Positions 20,307 through 31,673 of a stretch of 64,000 nt of DNA are shown here, in pieces. The position numbers and the translations under genes were made by a program. Numbering within the stretch: position 1 is the stretch's first letter; each line of letters begins with the position of its first letter. The stretch is from assembly GCF_958295425.1 (NCBI RefSeq), contig NC_081146.1, forward strand, positions 822,501 to 886,500. Reading direction: 5' to 3'. The notes under the pieces were generated by a model. It was given only the letters and a program-made list of their open reading frames with translations. It did not search any database and was not told the origin of the DNA. The DNA is from Solea solea (lineage: Eukaryota; Chordata; Actinopteri; Pleuronectiformes; Soleidae).

Positions 20307-23300
20307 CAGTGATGGACAAACTAAACTTTGTTAAATTTGTCACAAAATACAGCATATGTAAGATTTTAGTTGATGAATGTTTGTCCAAACAGTGACAGTT
20401 TACTGATATTTATCATGAACTGTTTGTAGTGTCCAGAAAAACAGCATCAGCGAGGACATTGACGCCCTGCTGGAAGATCTGCTCGACGACCAGCAGCACA
20501 GGGACACAGCTCAACCGAAGGTAAACCACATGTGTCTGACCACAGAGGGAAGCACCGGCCCTAACTCAGCAGGAAATCAGTCATTGTAGCTGCTGGTCCT
20601 CTGCTGCCTCGTGTGGTCACTTTTGTGTCACTGAGGTCAATCTGAACAAAGGATTTCAAATGTCAAAGTGACAAAATAAGACATTAGAACTTAGTGATGG
20701 AGGCAGCAGTGTGTGTGTGTGTGGGTGTGTGGTGTTAAAATCACTGATTTTCTCTTTGATGTGGGAGAGTGAGTGGTTTACAATGTATTCTAATAATGAA
20801 AATACTTCAATAGATAAGAGTTTATTACATTTTTACACATCCCCTCTAATTAAACATATATTTTAGAATAAAATCAGCTCTCAAAGGCGAGAGAATAGAT
20901 CGAGAAGACAACTGTCACACACACACACAGTGGTTTGGTTTAAGAAAAGAAAAGTCCAATTAAAAAGAGCAAATCATCTTAAAATGTGATTGTCATGTAT
21001 GTACATGTACATATACATGCTCTGGTACGGGAGTGTGGACGTCCACACTCCCGTACCAGAGCTCTAACATCATTGAAGTTTATTCATTGTTTCATGACAT
21101 ACGCGTATCTCAAATATGTTCGTTTTTCTAATTTAAAAAACAAGGGTATTATTATCATTAGGGTTCGAGCAACAAGGTTGCAAGAAACCTATTGAAACTG
21201 GAAGGATTATTATTATTATTATTCTTATTATTCCCCCAAATGAATTGCCTTTTTGAGGCCTTTCCCATACCCCAAAACTCACCAATTTTTGTGACCGCAT
21301 CAATCCTGGTGTAAATTTACGTCTGAAAAAGGTTCGGGGAATGTGCGTCGAAAATTGAATGTGGGAGGGGCCAATAAGTGCGGCGCCAACTGTCCAAATT
21401 CACCATGACCAACACAAATATCGCACATGCACGAAATTCGGTACACATGTGTAGTGGGTCAGGATGAAGAAAAAATTACATTATGACCATGATCCAAACC
21501 CAACAGGAAATCCGCCATCTTGGGTTGATTGGCGATTTTTTGGCGATTTTGGCGAATTCGCAGCAATGGTATTTGAACTAACTCCTCCTAGAGTTTTCGT
21601 GCGATCACCTTCAAACTTGGTGAGGTCCCTGTGGACCAGTTGAGGAGCTCACGGTATCAAAAGTTTTTTCAAATGTCGCATGGCGCACGAGATAGGGGGC
21701 GGCAAAGTTCGTGATGATTCTGATGTTTCGCATCAGAAAAACAAAACTCTTATAACTTTGCGATGGAAGGTCCAATCCGAACCAAACTTGCTATGATTGA
21801 TGATGGGCCATGGCTGAAGACGTCTATGAAAAAACGGTGAAGTTTGAAAACAGCGCCTTCTTGTGGTGAAAGAAAATACACAAAAAAAAAGTTTTTTTAC
21901 GATTTCGGGAATAACTTTTACACAGATAATCGTACCGAACTCAAAATTGGTGACAACAGTCAAAACACATGGTAGATGATGCGTGATCAATATGACGACA
22001 AATCGTTTAACGGTGTTGCCATGGCAACGACGCAAAGTCGGATTTTTGGGACAAAAAATCAAACTGCTACAACTTCGTGAATCCTGGTCCGATCTGAACC
22101 AAACTTGCTAGGATTGATGATAGTCCGGCCCTAAAAACGTCTATATGAAAATATTCAATTTCGAAAACAGCGCCCCCTGGTGACAGCAGACAATATGACA
22201 GCTTGTATTTCAATTATCTCCTCCTAGAGCTTTTGTGCGATCACCTTCAAACTTGGTGAGATCAATGTGGACGAGTTGAGCATCAAAAGTTATCAAAAGC
22301 TTTTTAAAATATTGTATGGCGTACGAGATAGGGGGCGCCAAAATCGGAGATAATAATAATTTTTCATAACAGACAATGAAACTCTTATAACTTCGCGATG
22401 GAAGGTCTGATCCCAACCAAACTTGCTATAGTTGATGATGGTTAGTTGCTGAAGACGACTATGTTGCTGAAACGGTACATTTTGAAAACAGCGCCTCCTG
22501 GTGGTGGTAGAAAATTCTAAAAAAACAAACTGTTACAACTTTGCCAATCCTGGTCCGATCTGAACCAAACTTGCAAGGATTGATGACAGTCCGGCCCTGA
22601 ACACGTCTATATGAAAATATTCATTTTCAAATACAGCGCCCCCTGGTGACAGCAGACAGAATTACATTTATAGTTTTTGATGCTGCTCCAACAGGGATTG
22701 TTGTATCCGCTTGAAACTTAGTATGTGGGACCCCAGACCCTTCCTCAACATGTCCGTAAAAGGTCACCTCCCTACAGGAAGTGGAACGCCCGAAACAGGA
22801 AGTAAAGTCTTACATTGTCCGATTGACACGAAACTAGATATGTGAGTTACTGGACCTTCCCTGAACATGTTTACGGAGACGCCGTTGACCGAACAGGAAG
22901 TCGGCCATTTTAAACAGGAAGTGCCCTCTAACTTTGCCGTACGTTGTCCGATCTGCACAAAACCTTATATGTGACACCAGGGACCTGTCCTGAGCATGTC
23001 CGTAAAAGGTCACCTCCCTACAGGAAGTGGAACGCCCGAAACAGGAAGTAAAGTCTTACATTGTCCGATTGACACAAAACTAGATATGTGAGTTACGGGA
23101 CCTTCCCTGAACATGTTTCCACAGACGAACAGGAAGTTGGCCATTTTAAACAGGAAGTGCCCTCTAACTTTGCCGTATGTTGTCCGATTTGCACAAAACC
23201 TTATATGTGACACAAGGGACCTGTCCTGAGCATGTCTGCAAAAGATGACCTCCCAACAGGAAGTGGAATGCCAGAAACAGGAAGTAACCTCTAAGATTGT

Positions 23301-24064
23301 CTGATCTAAACAAAACTTGATATGTAAGACAAGGGAACTTCCCTGAACAAGTTTACGGACGCGCATTTGTCCGAACACGAAGTCGGCCATTTTAAACAGG
23401 AAGTGCACTATAACTTTGCCATACGTTGCCCGATCCCCCCCGAAATTTGGATCGACATGCGCGGGGACGCCGCTGAAAATAACTAGTACTGAAAATAACT
23501 AGTACTGAAAATAACTAGTACCGCGCGCGGTGAATGAACGGGTGAGAGCGCGAGGCACGCGGGGAGCCGTGGCACACGGCGACCCGCGTGGGTCGGCTCG
23601 AACCCGTTCAGAACCGCGCGCGGTACTAGTTATTTTTATCATTATTATCATTATCATTATTATCATTATTATTCTCATTATGACTTATTTTTCAAAATGT
23701 GGACGTCTGCTCCTCCTACTCTTTTATTTCAGAGGGAACAGATTCCAGGAGAGAAGAAGCCGTTGTCTCAGTCTGGATGGAGAAGGTACGTCCATTACTT
23801 CAGTGGTTCCTAAACTCTGGGTCGGGACCCACAGATGGGTCATGGGATGGTTTTTATTTCTTTTTTTCCTCACTCTCCCACACCAAAGTCCATAGAGAAA
23901 ATCAGTGATTTAAGCTCACAGGGACACATGAGCTGCTGGTCCTCTGCTGCCTCGTGTGGTCACTGTGTGTCACTGAGATCAACCTGAACAAATGACTTCA
24001 AACACTGAAGTGACTAAATAAGACATTTGAACTTAGTGATGGAGGCAGCAGTGGATCAACAACT

Positions 24065-24103
<39 letters not shown>

Positions 24104-25442
24104 CGTTAAAATCACTGTTGTTCTCTGTGAGCTTTGGTGTGGGAGAGTGAGTGGTTTACAAACTTCAGTGTGTCTCACAGTGAGATAAAGACGTGAACAT
24201 GTTCTTAAGATATCGTAGACTTAGTGGAACAACCAATAAGAAGCACACTGTCTCTCTGAACTGCTCTGATTGGTCCAAGACTCAAAAGCAGGAGCAGAAT
24301 GTAGTTTGTAAACCACTGTCTTCTGCTGTGTGTGTTCTTCGTCCAGGTGCTGTCCCGTCTTCATCGGCGGAAGTTCACTCACTAACGGTGTTGGAACAGC
24401 CACAACCAAGAGGTGTGGAAAAACACAACTCTCCATTTATCATTATTAACCGTTTGTTTTACCAGGGCGTCGCTTGAGATTAGAATCTGTTTTACAAGAT
24501 ATCTCACCATAACAGTGACAGAGGTTTGATCATAACTGATTCCACAAGTGTGTGTGTGTGTGTGTCTGTGTGTGTGTGTGTGTGGACAGGTCATGTGACC
24601 AGTTGAGGTGTGTATCCTGTGACTTCGGGGTGCTGATGTTTGACGACTGCGAGTGGGAAGCATCCTGTGATTACCTGTTCTTCAGGTGAGTCTGCAGAAT
24701 GTGTGTGTGTGAGTGTGTGTGTGTGAGAGTGTGTGAGTGTTTGTGTGTGAGAGTGTGTGTGTGTGTGTGTGTGAGAGTGTGTGTGTGTGTGTGTGTCAGA
24801 GTGTGCGTGTGTGTGAGAGTGTGAGAGTGTGTGTGGTGATCTGTGTCTCTTGAGCGTCAGCTGCCTTAAGACATTTGCACAAACGTCCACAGAAATGTTC
24901 TTCAGGAAGTCTCCCTCGTCAAATAATAATAATACTAGATTTTATTTGTATTGCACTTTACATTTGAACCACAAATCTCAAAGTGCTAAAATCCTTGGAT
25001 AATAAACCAGCACAGATGTTTGATCAGAAATAACGTGTAACAACTCAGTGTGTAATAAATGCAGCCTTTTCCACCAGGAAACTGAAGTTTGTAAACCACT
25101 CACTCTCTCACACCAAAGTCCAGAGAGAAAATCAGTGATTTTAACGTCACACACACAGGAGTTGTTGATCCGCTGCTGCCTCCATCACTAAGTTCTAATG
25201 TCTGATTTTGTCACTTCAGTGTTTGAAATCCTATGTTCAGATTGACCTCAGTGACACAAAGTGACCACACGAGGCAGCAGAGGACCAACAGCTCCTGTGT
25301 CCCCACGAGATGAAATCACTGATTTTCTCCCTAGACTTTGGTGTGTGAGAGTGAGTGGTTTACAAACTTCAGTTTCCTGTTTTTAAAGTTTTTAAAGTCT
25401 GTCACACAATGAGATAAAGACGTTGCAGCGTAGATTTAGACT

Positions 25443-25492
<50 letters not shown>

Positions 25493-25600
25493 AATATATA
25501 CATATGTGTATATATATATATATACATATATGTATATATATATATATATACACAAATATATACATATGTGTATATATGTATATACACAAATATATTTACA

Positions 25601-25637
<37 letters not shown>

Positions 25638-26057
25638 GTGTATATATATATATATATATGTATATTATGTTTTTGCAATGAGCATGATATCTTAATATTT
25701 CAAATAAACAATCACTGTGACCTTACACCTTTGGTTTTGTTTGATTGTGAATGTGATCAAAGCAGCACTGATAGTATTAGTTAGTTAGCTGGTTAGTTAG
25801 CATAGTTACTGTATGTTAGTTACATAATCCAGCTCTCACCTAATCCCTGTCTTCGCAGAAACAACATTCCGGACCGTCAGAAGCTCCAAACCAAACTGAA
25901 GAGGAAGAGAGGTTTCCGGGCATACGCCTGCCAGTGCAGCTGGTTCTCCTCCTCCTCCTCCTCCTCCTCCTCCTCCTCCTCCTCCTCCTCCTCTGAGCTG
26001 ACAGAGCTCAGGCTCCAGCCTCAGCTCAGATGGGTCTGTGGAAAACACCAGGACTGA
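19678..26057 (+). CDS. cfap418: Cilia- and flagella-associated protein 418 (C8orf37), 6 exons
   Basis: Photoreceptor/ciliary protein; human C8orf37 mutations cause retinal dystrophy. Exons 19678-19829, 20430-20520, 23733-23785, 24347-24412, 24590-24685 and 25859-26057 join in frame to 218 aa (human about 207). The N-terminus has [13 protein letters not shown] and [13 protein letters not shown], matching the family's acidic helices. The conserved C-terminal domain shows [38 protein letters not shown] and RAYACQCSW, and ends in LRWVCGKH. A (TCC)n expansion inserts 16 serines (residues 183-198) right after CQCSWF, inside this otherwise conserved domain. Intron 2 contains a 2.3-kb repeat region and a perfect palindrome. 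The ATG is preceded by an X-box-like site. Confidence 0.93.
20565..20790 (+). mobile_element. Repeat family 1 copy in cfap418 intron 2
   Basis: TCTGCTGCCTCGTGTGGTCAC, then AGACATTAGAACTTAGTGATG, then a short (GT)n, then AAAATCACTGATTTTCTC and GAGAGTGAGTGGTTTAC. Plus orientation. The left arm is truncated. Confidence 0.75.
21019..21062. repeat. Perfect 44-bp palindrome
   Basis: The 22-base arm GCTCTGGTACGGGAGTGTGG (plus AC) is followed immediately by its exact reverse complement, with no spacer and no mismatch. It lies in cfap418 intron 2, preceded by the self-complementary GTACATGTAC. It could extrude as a cruciform or form an RNA hairpin. Confidence 0.95.
21150..23500. mobile_element. Dispersed ~2.3-kb non-coding repeat with internal sub-repeats
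   Basis: It starts near AGGGTTCGAGCAACAAGG and consists of tandem degenerate modules. One set repeats AACTTGCTATGATTGATGAT ... AACAGCGCC(C)CCTGGTG at about 21760, 22090, 22400 and 22540. A second repeats AGGAAGTGGAACGCC ... GGCCATTTTAAACAGGAAGT at about 22780, 23020 and 23260. No transposase frame is present. This phrasing is typical of abundant fish interspersed repeats; the class is unassigned. Confidence 0.6.
23511..23633. repeat. CpG-rich inverted repeat with 21-bp perfect arms
   Basis: ATAACTAGTACCGCGCGCGG+T (23511-23531) is exactly mirrored at 23613-23633. Partial pairing continues inward (GAACGGGT against ACCCGTTC). The left arm is preceded by two further tandem AAAATAACTAGTACTG units. 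An (ATT)n/(ATC)n tract follows. It may be the terminus of the adjoining repeat. Confidence 0.8.
23872..24235 (+). mobile_element. Repeat family 1, near full-length palindromic copy
   Basis: Left arm CACTCTCCCACACCAAAGTC at 23872, core TGCTGCCTCGTGTGGTCAC and GATGGAGGCAGCAGTGGATC, (GT)n, then right arm GCTTTGGTGTGGGAGAGTGAG, complementary to the left. It is followed by CAGTGAGATAAAGACGTGAAC. It sits between cfap418 exons 3 and 4. Confidence 0.85.
24690..24840 (+). repeat. GTGTGA/GT microsatellite
   Basis: Imperfect (GT)n with GAGAGTG interruptions directly after cfap418 exon 5. A similar (GT)n precedes that exon at 24549-24583 and merges with its acceptor. Confidence 0.9.
25080..25445 (-). 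mobile_element. Repeat family 1 copy, reverse orientation
   Basis: GAAGTTTGTAAACCACTCAC, then CACACCAAAGTCCAGAGAG, GCTGCCTCCATCACTAAG and GTGACCACACGAGGCAGC in reverse order compared with the copy at 23872. It ends with the other arm TAGACTTTGGTGTGTGAGAG. Essentially full length. Confidence 0.85.
25443..25670. repeat. TA/TATG microsatellite
   Basis: (TA)n with ACACAAATATATACATATG interruptions in the last cfap418 intron, immediately downstream of a family 1 copy. Confidence 0.92.
25947..25994 (+). repeat. Coding (TCC)15-TCT microsatellite
   Basis: Fifteen TCC codons and one TCT within cfap418 exon 6 encode Ser16. The frame is preserved on both sides (CSWF before, [10 protein letters not shown] after). 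Confidence 0.95.
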
Positions 26058-26366
26058 CGTTCACTCCTTCTGGAACCAGTGATGTCACAGACGGGACAGC
26101 TGAGGGAAAGTCGCTGATAAACCGTAATAGGACGGAAAAGGGGCACGACCTGAGGGTGGCGCTGTAGCCACTCCCAAAACCAGAACCTCCAACTTCCACA
26201 GGAAACTCGGCTGCGTCCATGTGTTTGTGAGGTCGCTGTGACCTGAGCAAACAAAGGACGTCACGTCCCATTTTTCATGGAAATGATCACTTTTTTAGGG
26301 ACGGCACAATATTCTGTGTCTGATATTAACAAATCATTTACACATGATTCAGCTGGCTTTAAAAAT

Positions 26367-26400
<34 letters not shown>

Positions 26401-26594
26401 TGATCCGTGATGGTGAGTTTGACTTCTGTATTTAACACAAATTGTTGTTTTAGCTGAAAGTAATAATAATGTAATATCTGATTATGATACAAGTTAGATA
26501 TTATTTCTTTAAATTAAAGTGAGATTGTCTTTGTGGTGGAAAAACACGATGATCGATGTTTACTTTTAAAAATAAGAACCAAACGTGTATGTGT

Positions 26595-26637
<43 letters not shown>

Positions 26638-27390
26638 CACGTGTCTCCATGAACATGAATCATGATGTGTCCACAGATGGACACATCCAGGACATAAACT
26701 GTACATAAATGTCCAGACGAGGATGAGGAGGAGGAGGAGGCGCGGGAAAAACAACAGCCAGAGTGATGGAGGAGGAAGTGTCACACAATAAGAGTCTATA
26801 TCACAGACTGTCCTCACTCACAACTGAGGCTCATGTGTTTCCACTCAGACGTTCATATCAGTACAGTCCGGTCCAGTCTGGTCCGGTCCAGTCCGGTCTG
26901 GTCCGGTCCGGCTTTATTTGTAAAACACTTTAAAACAACCTCACACAACAAGATAAGAAACAGTAAAAGGTAAGTTTAAAAAAAGAAAGAAACAGTAAGT
27001 CCAACAACAGGAACATTTATTATGTCACAGCAGCAAAGACAGTAAAAGTAGTAGTTTATATTATTGTACTTTAGTTTATATTATTGTACTTCAGTTTATT
27101 TTAGTGTACTTTAGTTTATATATGTACTTTAGTTTATTTTAGTGTACTTCAATTTATATTTTGTACTTTAGTTTATATTATTGTACTTTAGTTTATTTTA
27201 GTGTACTTTAGTTTATATATATGTACTTTATTTTAGTGTACTTCAGTTTATATTTTGTACTTTAGTTTATGTTTTTGTACTTTAGTTTATATTAGTTTAG
27301 TTTAGTTCTTGTTTTCTTGTGTCGTCGCCTTTGTGATGTTAATAAAGTTAATTTAAAATGGGTTCGCTGAAGACCCGCCTCTACCGTGTG
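26058..27390. other. cfap418-wdr73 intergenic region
   Basis: Contains (AC)n tracts at about 26370 and 26600, a GGTCCGGTCCAGTCC short repeat at 26866-26910 and a degenerate TTTAGTTTATATTATTGTAC repeat at 27040-27300. No exon, domain or RNA gene is recognised here. Confidence 0.6.
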
Positions 27391-27394
27391 TCTG

Positions 27395-27464
27395 ATTGGA
27401 TTAGATTTAGACATGTAGAACACTGATTGGCTGGGATTTGAGAAGAATATCAGCGTTAGCCAAT
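27395..27464. promoter_or_regulatory. Cluster of three CCAAT boxes upstream of wdr73
   Basis: ATTGG at 27395-27399 and 27426-27430 and CCAAT at 27460-27464 lie 60-130 bp upstream of the wdr73 ATG. Multiple CCAAT boxes at this distance fit an NF-Y-driven, TATA-less promoter. Motif-based inference. Confidence 0.5.
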
Positions 27465-27524
27465 CAGAGACAAAGAGGGAAAAAACGCCACACGCGCACA
27501 GTGACTACTGTATGCGTTAGAGAA

Positions 27525-30500
27525 ATGGAGGAGTCGGAGTTTGAAGACATTTTAGATGACTGGTTCATCGAGTCCCTGAAAACGTGAGAATTCTTTCCTT
27601 TAGTCTATGTTTAAATGGTGAACTGGTTAGTTAAATGGTTAGCTACTTAGCTTGAAACTACATTCACGCGTTTAGTCATTCATTGGACAAAGCTACTAGC
27701 TAAAGCGCTACTTCCGGGGCTGTGTTAGCTCCAGGTGAATATTTTTGACTTGTATAAAGTCTGTTCCGTACAGTTGTAGGCGGATTGTATTCATGCCGAA
27801 GTGTACAGCGAACTATGTTGACTGAATAAATCAAGTCATATTCCACATTTAAGGTTTATTTGCATAGTTCCAAAGACGTTAAGTCTTAAATGTTAAAAAA
27901 TTCAATGGGGTTTGGAAAGGAGTGTCATGAATGTCAACATAAACTTAAACCAAGTTAATATTTATAATCACTACTTTTTTTTCCCAATTAAACAAGTTTC
28001 GGATTTTTGCTGGGGATAAAAGAAAACATTTGATTATTTTGGTTGTCATGGTGATTGAAGACACTGATCTCCAGGTACAAAGATCTTCACGTGTATCAGC
28101 TGGAACATCCCACACAAGTCATCGAGTGGACGTCAGGGAAGAGTGGGTGAAGTTATTTAATCATAGAAGTGATATTAATGTGTGGTTTTATGAGTTCAAA
28201 TGCATTACTATGTGACTTAGGTGTTTGATAGCGTTTGTTAAGGTTTATGCAAGTACACAAATGTAGTGATCGACCTGAAACAACAACAAACATTGGAGAA
28301 CACGAGAGTAAAGCCAGTCGAGCCGTGCCGTGTTAGAACTGCACTTCTGATCTGTGAGCGCCCCCTGCTGGCTCTCTGTGTTGAGATCCAGGTGACGACA
28401 TACCGTCTCACTCTCAGTCAAAGCTTTGCTATAAGTAATAAACTTAAATATTGGCAGTGAAATGGTTTTCATGGTCATTTGTCGTGTTTTGCAGCCGTCT
28501 GTGTTGCCGGATGTCGTCCGTCTAAAAATGAAATCTTGGAGCTTCGTTTGCCTCTGAAACTCTTTGCTGATGAGAATAAGGTGACGACACCACAGAGATA
28601 TGAACTCTTTTATTTATGATGTATTTATTTATTTTTAGTATAAATTGTTGATTCTGTGATGTGTTCAGGGTCTCTGCGCAGAGCGGGACTTTAAAGTTGT
28701 CCATGGTGGTTTCACAGATGTACCCGTTCACTGCCTGCGACACATCCCGGGAACAAGGTGAGTGAACCAGAGCTGTTTGTTTGTTTAATACCGTTTTAAA
28801 TGAATGTGTGAGCCGAGATAAAGCAGCAGAAAATGGATGAATCTAAATCTGCTTATACATGCTAACAGTGTCTGTTGTTGTCATTGCACAATACAAAATG
28901 TACTGTGTTTACTGTTACGTTGACAGTGTTAGATTTACTCTGTATTATGGGATGGGAGGGCGACCTCAACTAATGTTCACTAGCATATTTAGCTTTGTGG
29001 CTACAGACAGTGAAGCTGTGAACAATCTCAACAGCTCGGGTGTGGACAAACAGACTGTGAGACTTTTATTTTGAAAATAGTATGGTTGTGTTTCAGTGTT
29101 GACAAACAGACTGTGAGACTTTTATTTTGAAAATAGCATGGTTGTGTTTCAGTGTTGACAAACAGACTGTGAGACTTTTATTTTGAAAATAGCATGGTTG
29201 TGTTTCAGTGTTGACAAACAGACTGTGAGACTTTTATTTTGAAAATAGCATGGTTGTGTTTCAGTGTTGACAAACAGACTGTGAGACTTTTATTTTGAAA
29301 ACAGCTGTTGGGACAAACTTGTAGACAAAGTTTTTGTGACAAACATCACTGAGTCCTGGTTTTAGTTTTGACATGAGGTGAAACACTAACTGCACTGTAG
29401 GAACAGCGCCACCCTGTGGCCACGCTGCTGCTGGACAACTTCCACCTTTCATCTCATTTGCATGTTTGATGGTCTTTGAAGGTGTCTCGTGACCAGTGAC
29501 GGTGTGAGTGCTCACCTGCAGGTGTGGGACCTCGGAGGAGACGACAGCGGTGAGTTGAGTTTACACTGCAGCTCAAACCTGCTTCTGTCACTGGCTCTGA
29601 CTTCCTCTTTCCACAATAAGACCCTTTAGTTTGAAATCCATCAGTGGTGCTACATTTACATGTGTGTGTTTGAGCGTGAAAGGACAGGAACTGAAGCTTT
29701 TTTCATCAAAACTGTGGGGTGGTCTTTTTGTGTAGATGAACAGAAACTGGGCCTTTTTGTTTTGCTGTGTTTGAATGTGGGCAAATAAAAACACACTTTT
29801 ACTTTGAAAACAGCAGGGTTGTGTTTGAATGTGGGCAAACAGAAGCTGAGACTTTTATTTTGAAACCTGTGGGGTTGTGAAACTCTGACTAAAGTGTTAT
29901 CTGTAAGACATTTTCTGTAACTATGGGAACCAAACATGAAGCATTGATTATGATGAGTCATCATTACTCTTCATCACTAACATGAAGCTGTTTCCTGTCA
30001 TGTGCTCGTCGGGTGTATCTCTTCCTCATGTCAGACGTGATCCAGAGGACGGGGAGCATCAGTGGGAGGAGGAGGAGCCAGACAGAGGGAAGGACCAGGA
30101 TCGCAGCTCCTCCCACATCACTGCCACAAATCCTTCATGGAGCCCAGAGCTGCGACGTCCGACTGAGTCAACTGACCTCGGGACAGACGCTGTACGACCT
30201 GGGTGAGACTGCCACACTTTACACTTGAATTAGCTTTAAAGGGATAGTTCAGCTTTTTAAAGTGTGGTATGACATGATGGCTGTGTTGTGTGCGCCCCCT
30301 GCTGCTGACAGCCAGCATGAAGCATGGCTGTCAGCAGGGTCATGAAACTGTAACTGAAGTTTGTAAACCACTCACTCTCACACACCAAAGTCCATAGAGA
30401 AAATCAGTCATTTTAGCTCACAGGGACACAGGAGCTGCTGCTCCTCTGCTGCCTCGTGTGGTCACTTTGTGTCACTGAGGTCAATCTGAATCTGAATCTG

Positions 30501-31312
30501 TCATCCATCAGAGTGTGACTCAGCAGATCCTCTGAGTTCATTACTGTTCCTCAGTGGTGACGTTTTCCTCGCCGGCTGCAGTAACGGAAACATTTACGTT
30601 GCCGACACTCGGACGTCTGCTGCCCCTCAGCTTTCACCTCCACCCGTGTCTTTGGGTGAATCTGCCCTGTGGTGGACGGCGGACGCCTCCGCATGTCCAG
30701 ACCCGTACAGCAGCAGGGTCGTCAGACTTTCCTCGGCCGCAGAAGTGGTGGTGACGGACCTGAGAAACCCGGGAGTCGCCGTGGGTCGAGCTCGGCTGGA
30801 CGTGGCGACGCGTGGCTGCAGCCTGAACGATGTCACGCTGTCCTGGTCTCCAGCGCTGAATGACTGTCTGGCAGTATCAGGTCAGTTTAAGCAGAAACAC
30901 TCACACACTTTTATTTTGAAAAATGGGTTTGTATTTTAATATAGGCAAACAAAAACCGAGACTTTAATTTTGAAAATATCAGGGTTGTATTTTAACCTTT
31001 AAAGACGTTGATATGAGTTTTTCTGTGAAGAACCAGAGGTCAAAGTTCACATCGATCTTCTCTCTGTCGTCAGGTTTCAGTGGAAATGTTCTCGTCTTGA
31101 ACTCTTCGCTCTGGGGGGCGGAGCTTCAGGAGGCCCGGCCGCTGTTTGAGCATCGCGGTCACACGGTCTCGTCGTCCGCGCGGTCCGATGCCCTCGTCGC
31201 CTCCCACGTCTGGCATCCGGACCGTGCGAGGACGCTGCTCTCTGCTGCCTCGGACGGATCCGTGCACGTGTGGGACTGGGTCGACCACTCGGGTTCTGAC
31301 GGAGCAACGTGA
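27525..31312 (+). CDS. wdr73: WD repeat-containing protein 73 (8 exons)
   Basis: WD40 beta-propeller protein; human WDR73 is linked to Galloway-Mowat syndrome and to cytoplasmic/spindle functions. Exons 27525-27583, 28075-28142, 28495-28580, 28669-28757, 29482-29549, 30035-30202, 30527-30880 and 31074-31312 join in frame to 376 aa (human 378). Diagnostic pieces: DDWFIESLKTY at the N-terminus, NEILELRLPLKL, ERDFKVVHGGF, LQVWDLGGDDS, LFEHRGHTVS, HVWHPDRARTLLSAASDGS and HVWDWVD near the C-terminus, the last being a canonical WD ending. The acceptor at 30527 was chosen over CCTCAG at 30556 because only it keeps the frame. CCAAT boxes precede the start. Intron 5' of exon 5 holds a 56-bp tandem repeat. 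Confidence 0.93.
29039..29305 (+). repeat. 56-bp minisatellite in wdr73 intron
   Basis: Between four and five near-identical units containing GTTGACAAACAGACTGTGAG and ACTTTTATTTTGAAAATAGC. Degenerate single copies recur at about 29795-29880 and 30905-31000 in later introns of the same gene, suggesting an old intron-wide family with one recent local amplification. Confidence 0.88.
30350..30495 (+). mobile_element. Repeat family 1 partial copy in wdr73
   Basis: GTTTGTAAACCACTCACTC, CACACCAAAGTCCATAGAG and TGCTGCCTCGTGTGGTCAC occur in order, then the copy breaks off. The right half is missing. Confidence 0.8.
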
Positions 31313-31536
31313 AGCTCCGCCTCCTCCAATGACACATGGGACATTATTTAAACCACAACGAACAATTCTGACGTTAATCTCATAATTCTGAGAAAAATTC
31401 TGAAAGTTTCTGAAATGTTTCGACTGCTGTTGTTGTGTTGTGTTGTTGTTTTCAAATAATTAGATAATTTTCCTGATTTTATTTATTTATTGGTGTGTGT
31501 TTGTCTGGATTAATGGGATAATAATTTTATGTACAC

Positions 31537-31581
31537 ATGTGTACATATATACACATATGTGTGTGTATATATATGTACACA

Positions 31582-31671
<90 letters not shown>

Positions 31672-31672
31672 T
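31537..31672. repeat. (AT)n microsatellite, about 80-100 bp pure
   Basis: ACATATGTGTGTATA-type start followed by a pure TA run that ends at the TA target site of the Tc1 element. Confidence 0.93.
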
Positions 31673-31673
31673 A

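Noticed and set aside
22764..23408. Minus-strand frames with FLFKMA repeats
   Set aside because: They come from tandem modules of a dispersed non-coding repeat; no known domain is present.
30556..30880. wdr73 exon 7 starting at the CCTCAG before TGGTGACG
   Set aside because: That acceptor gives the wrong frame; the acceptor at 30526/30527 keeps the frame and adds LSSLLFLSG, matching the family.
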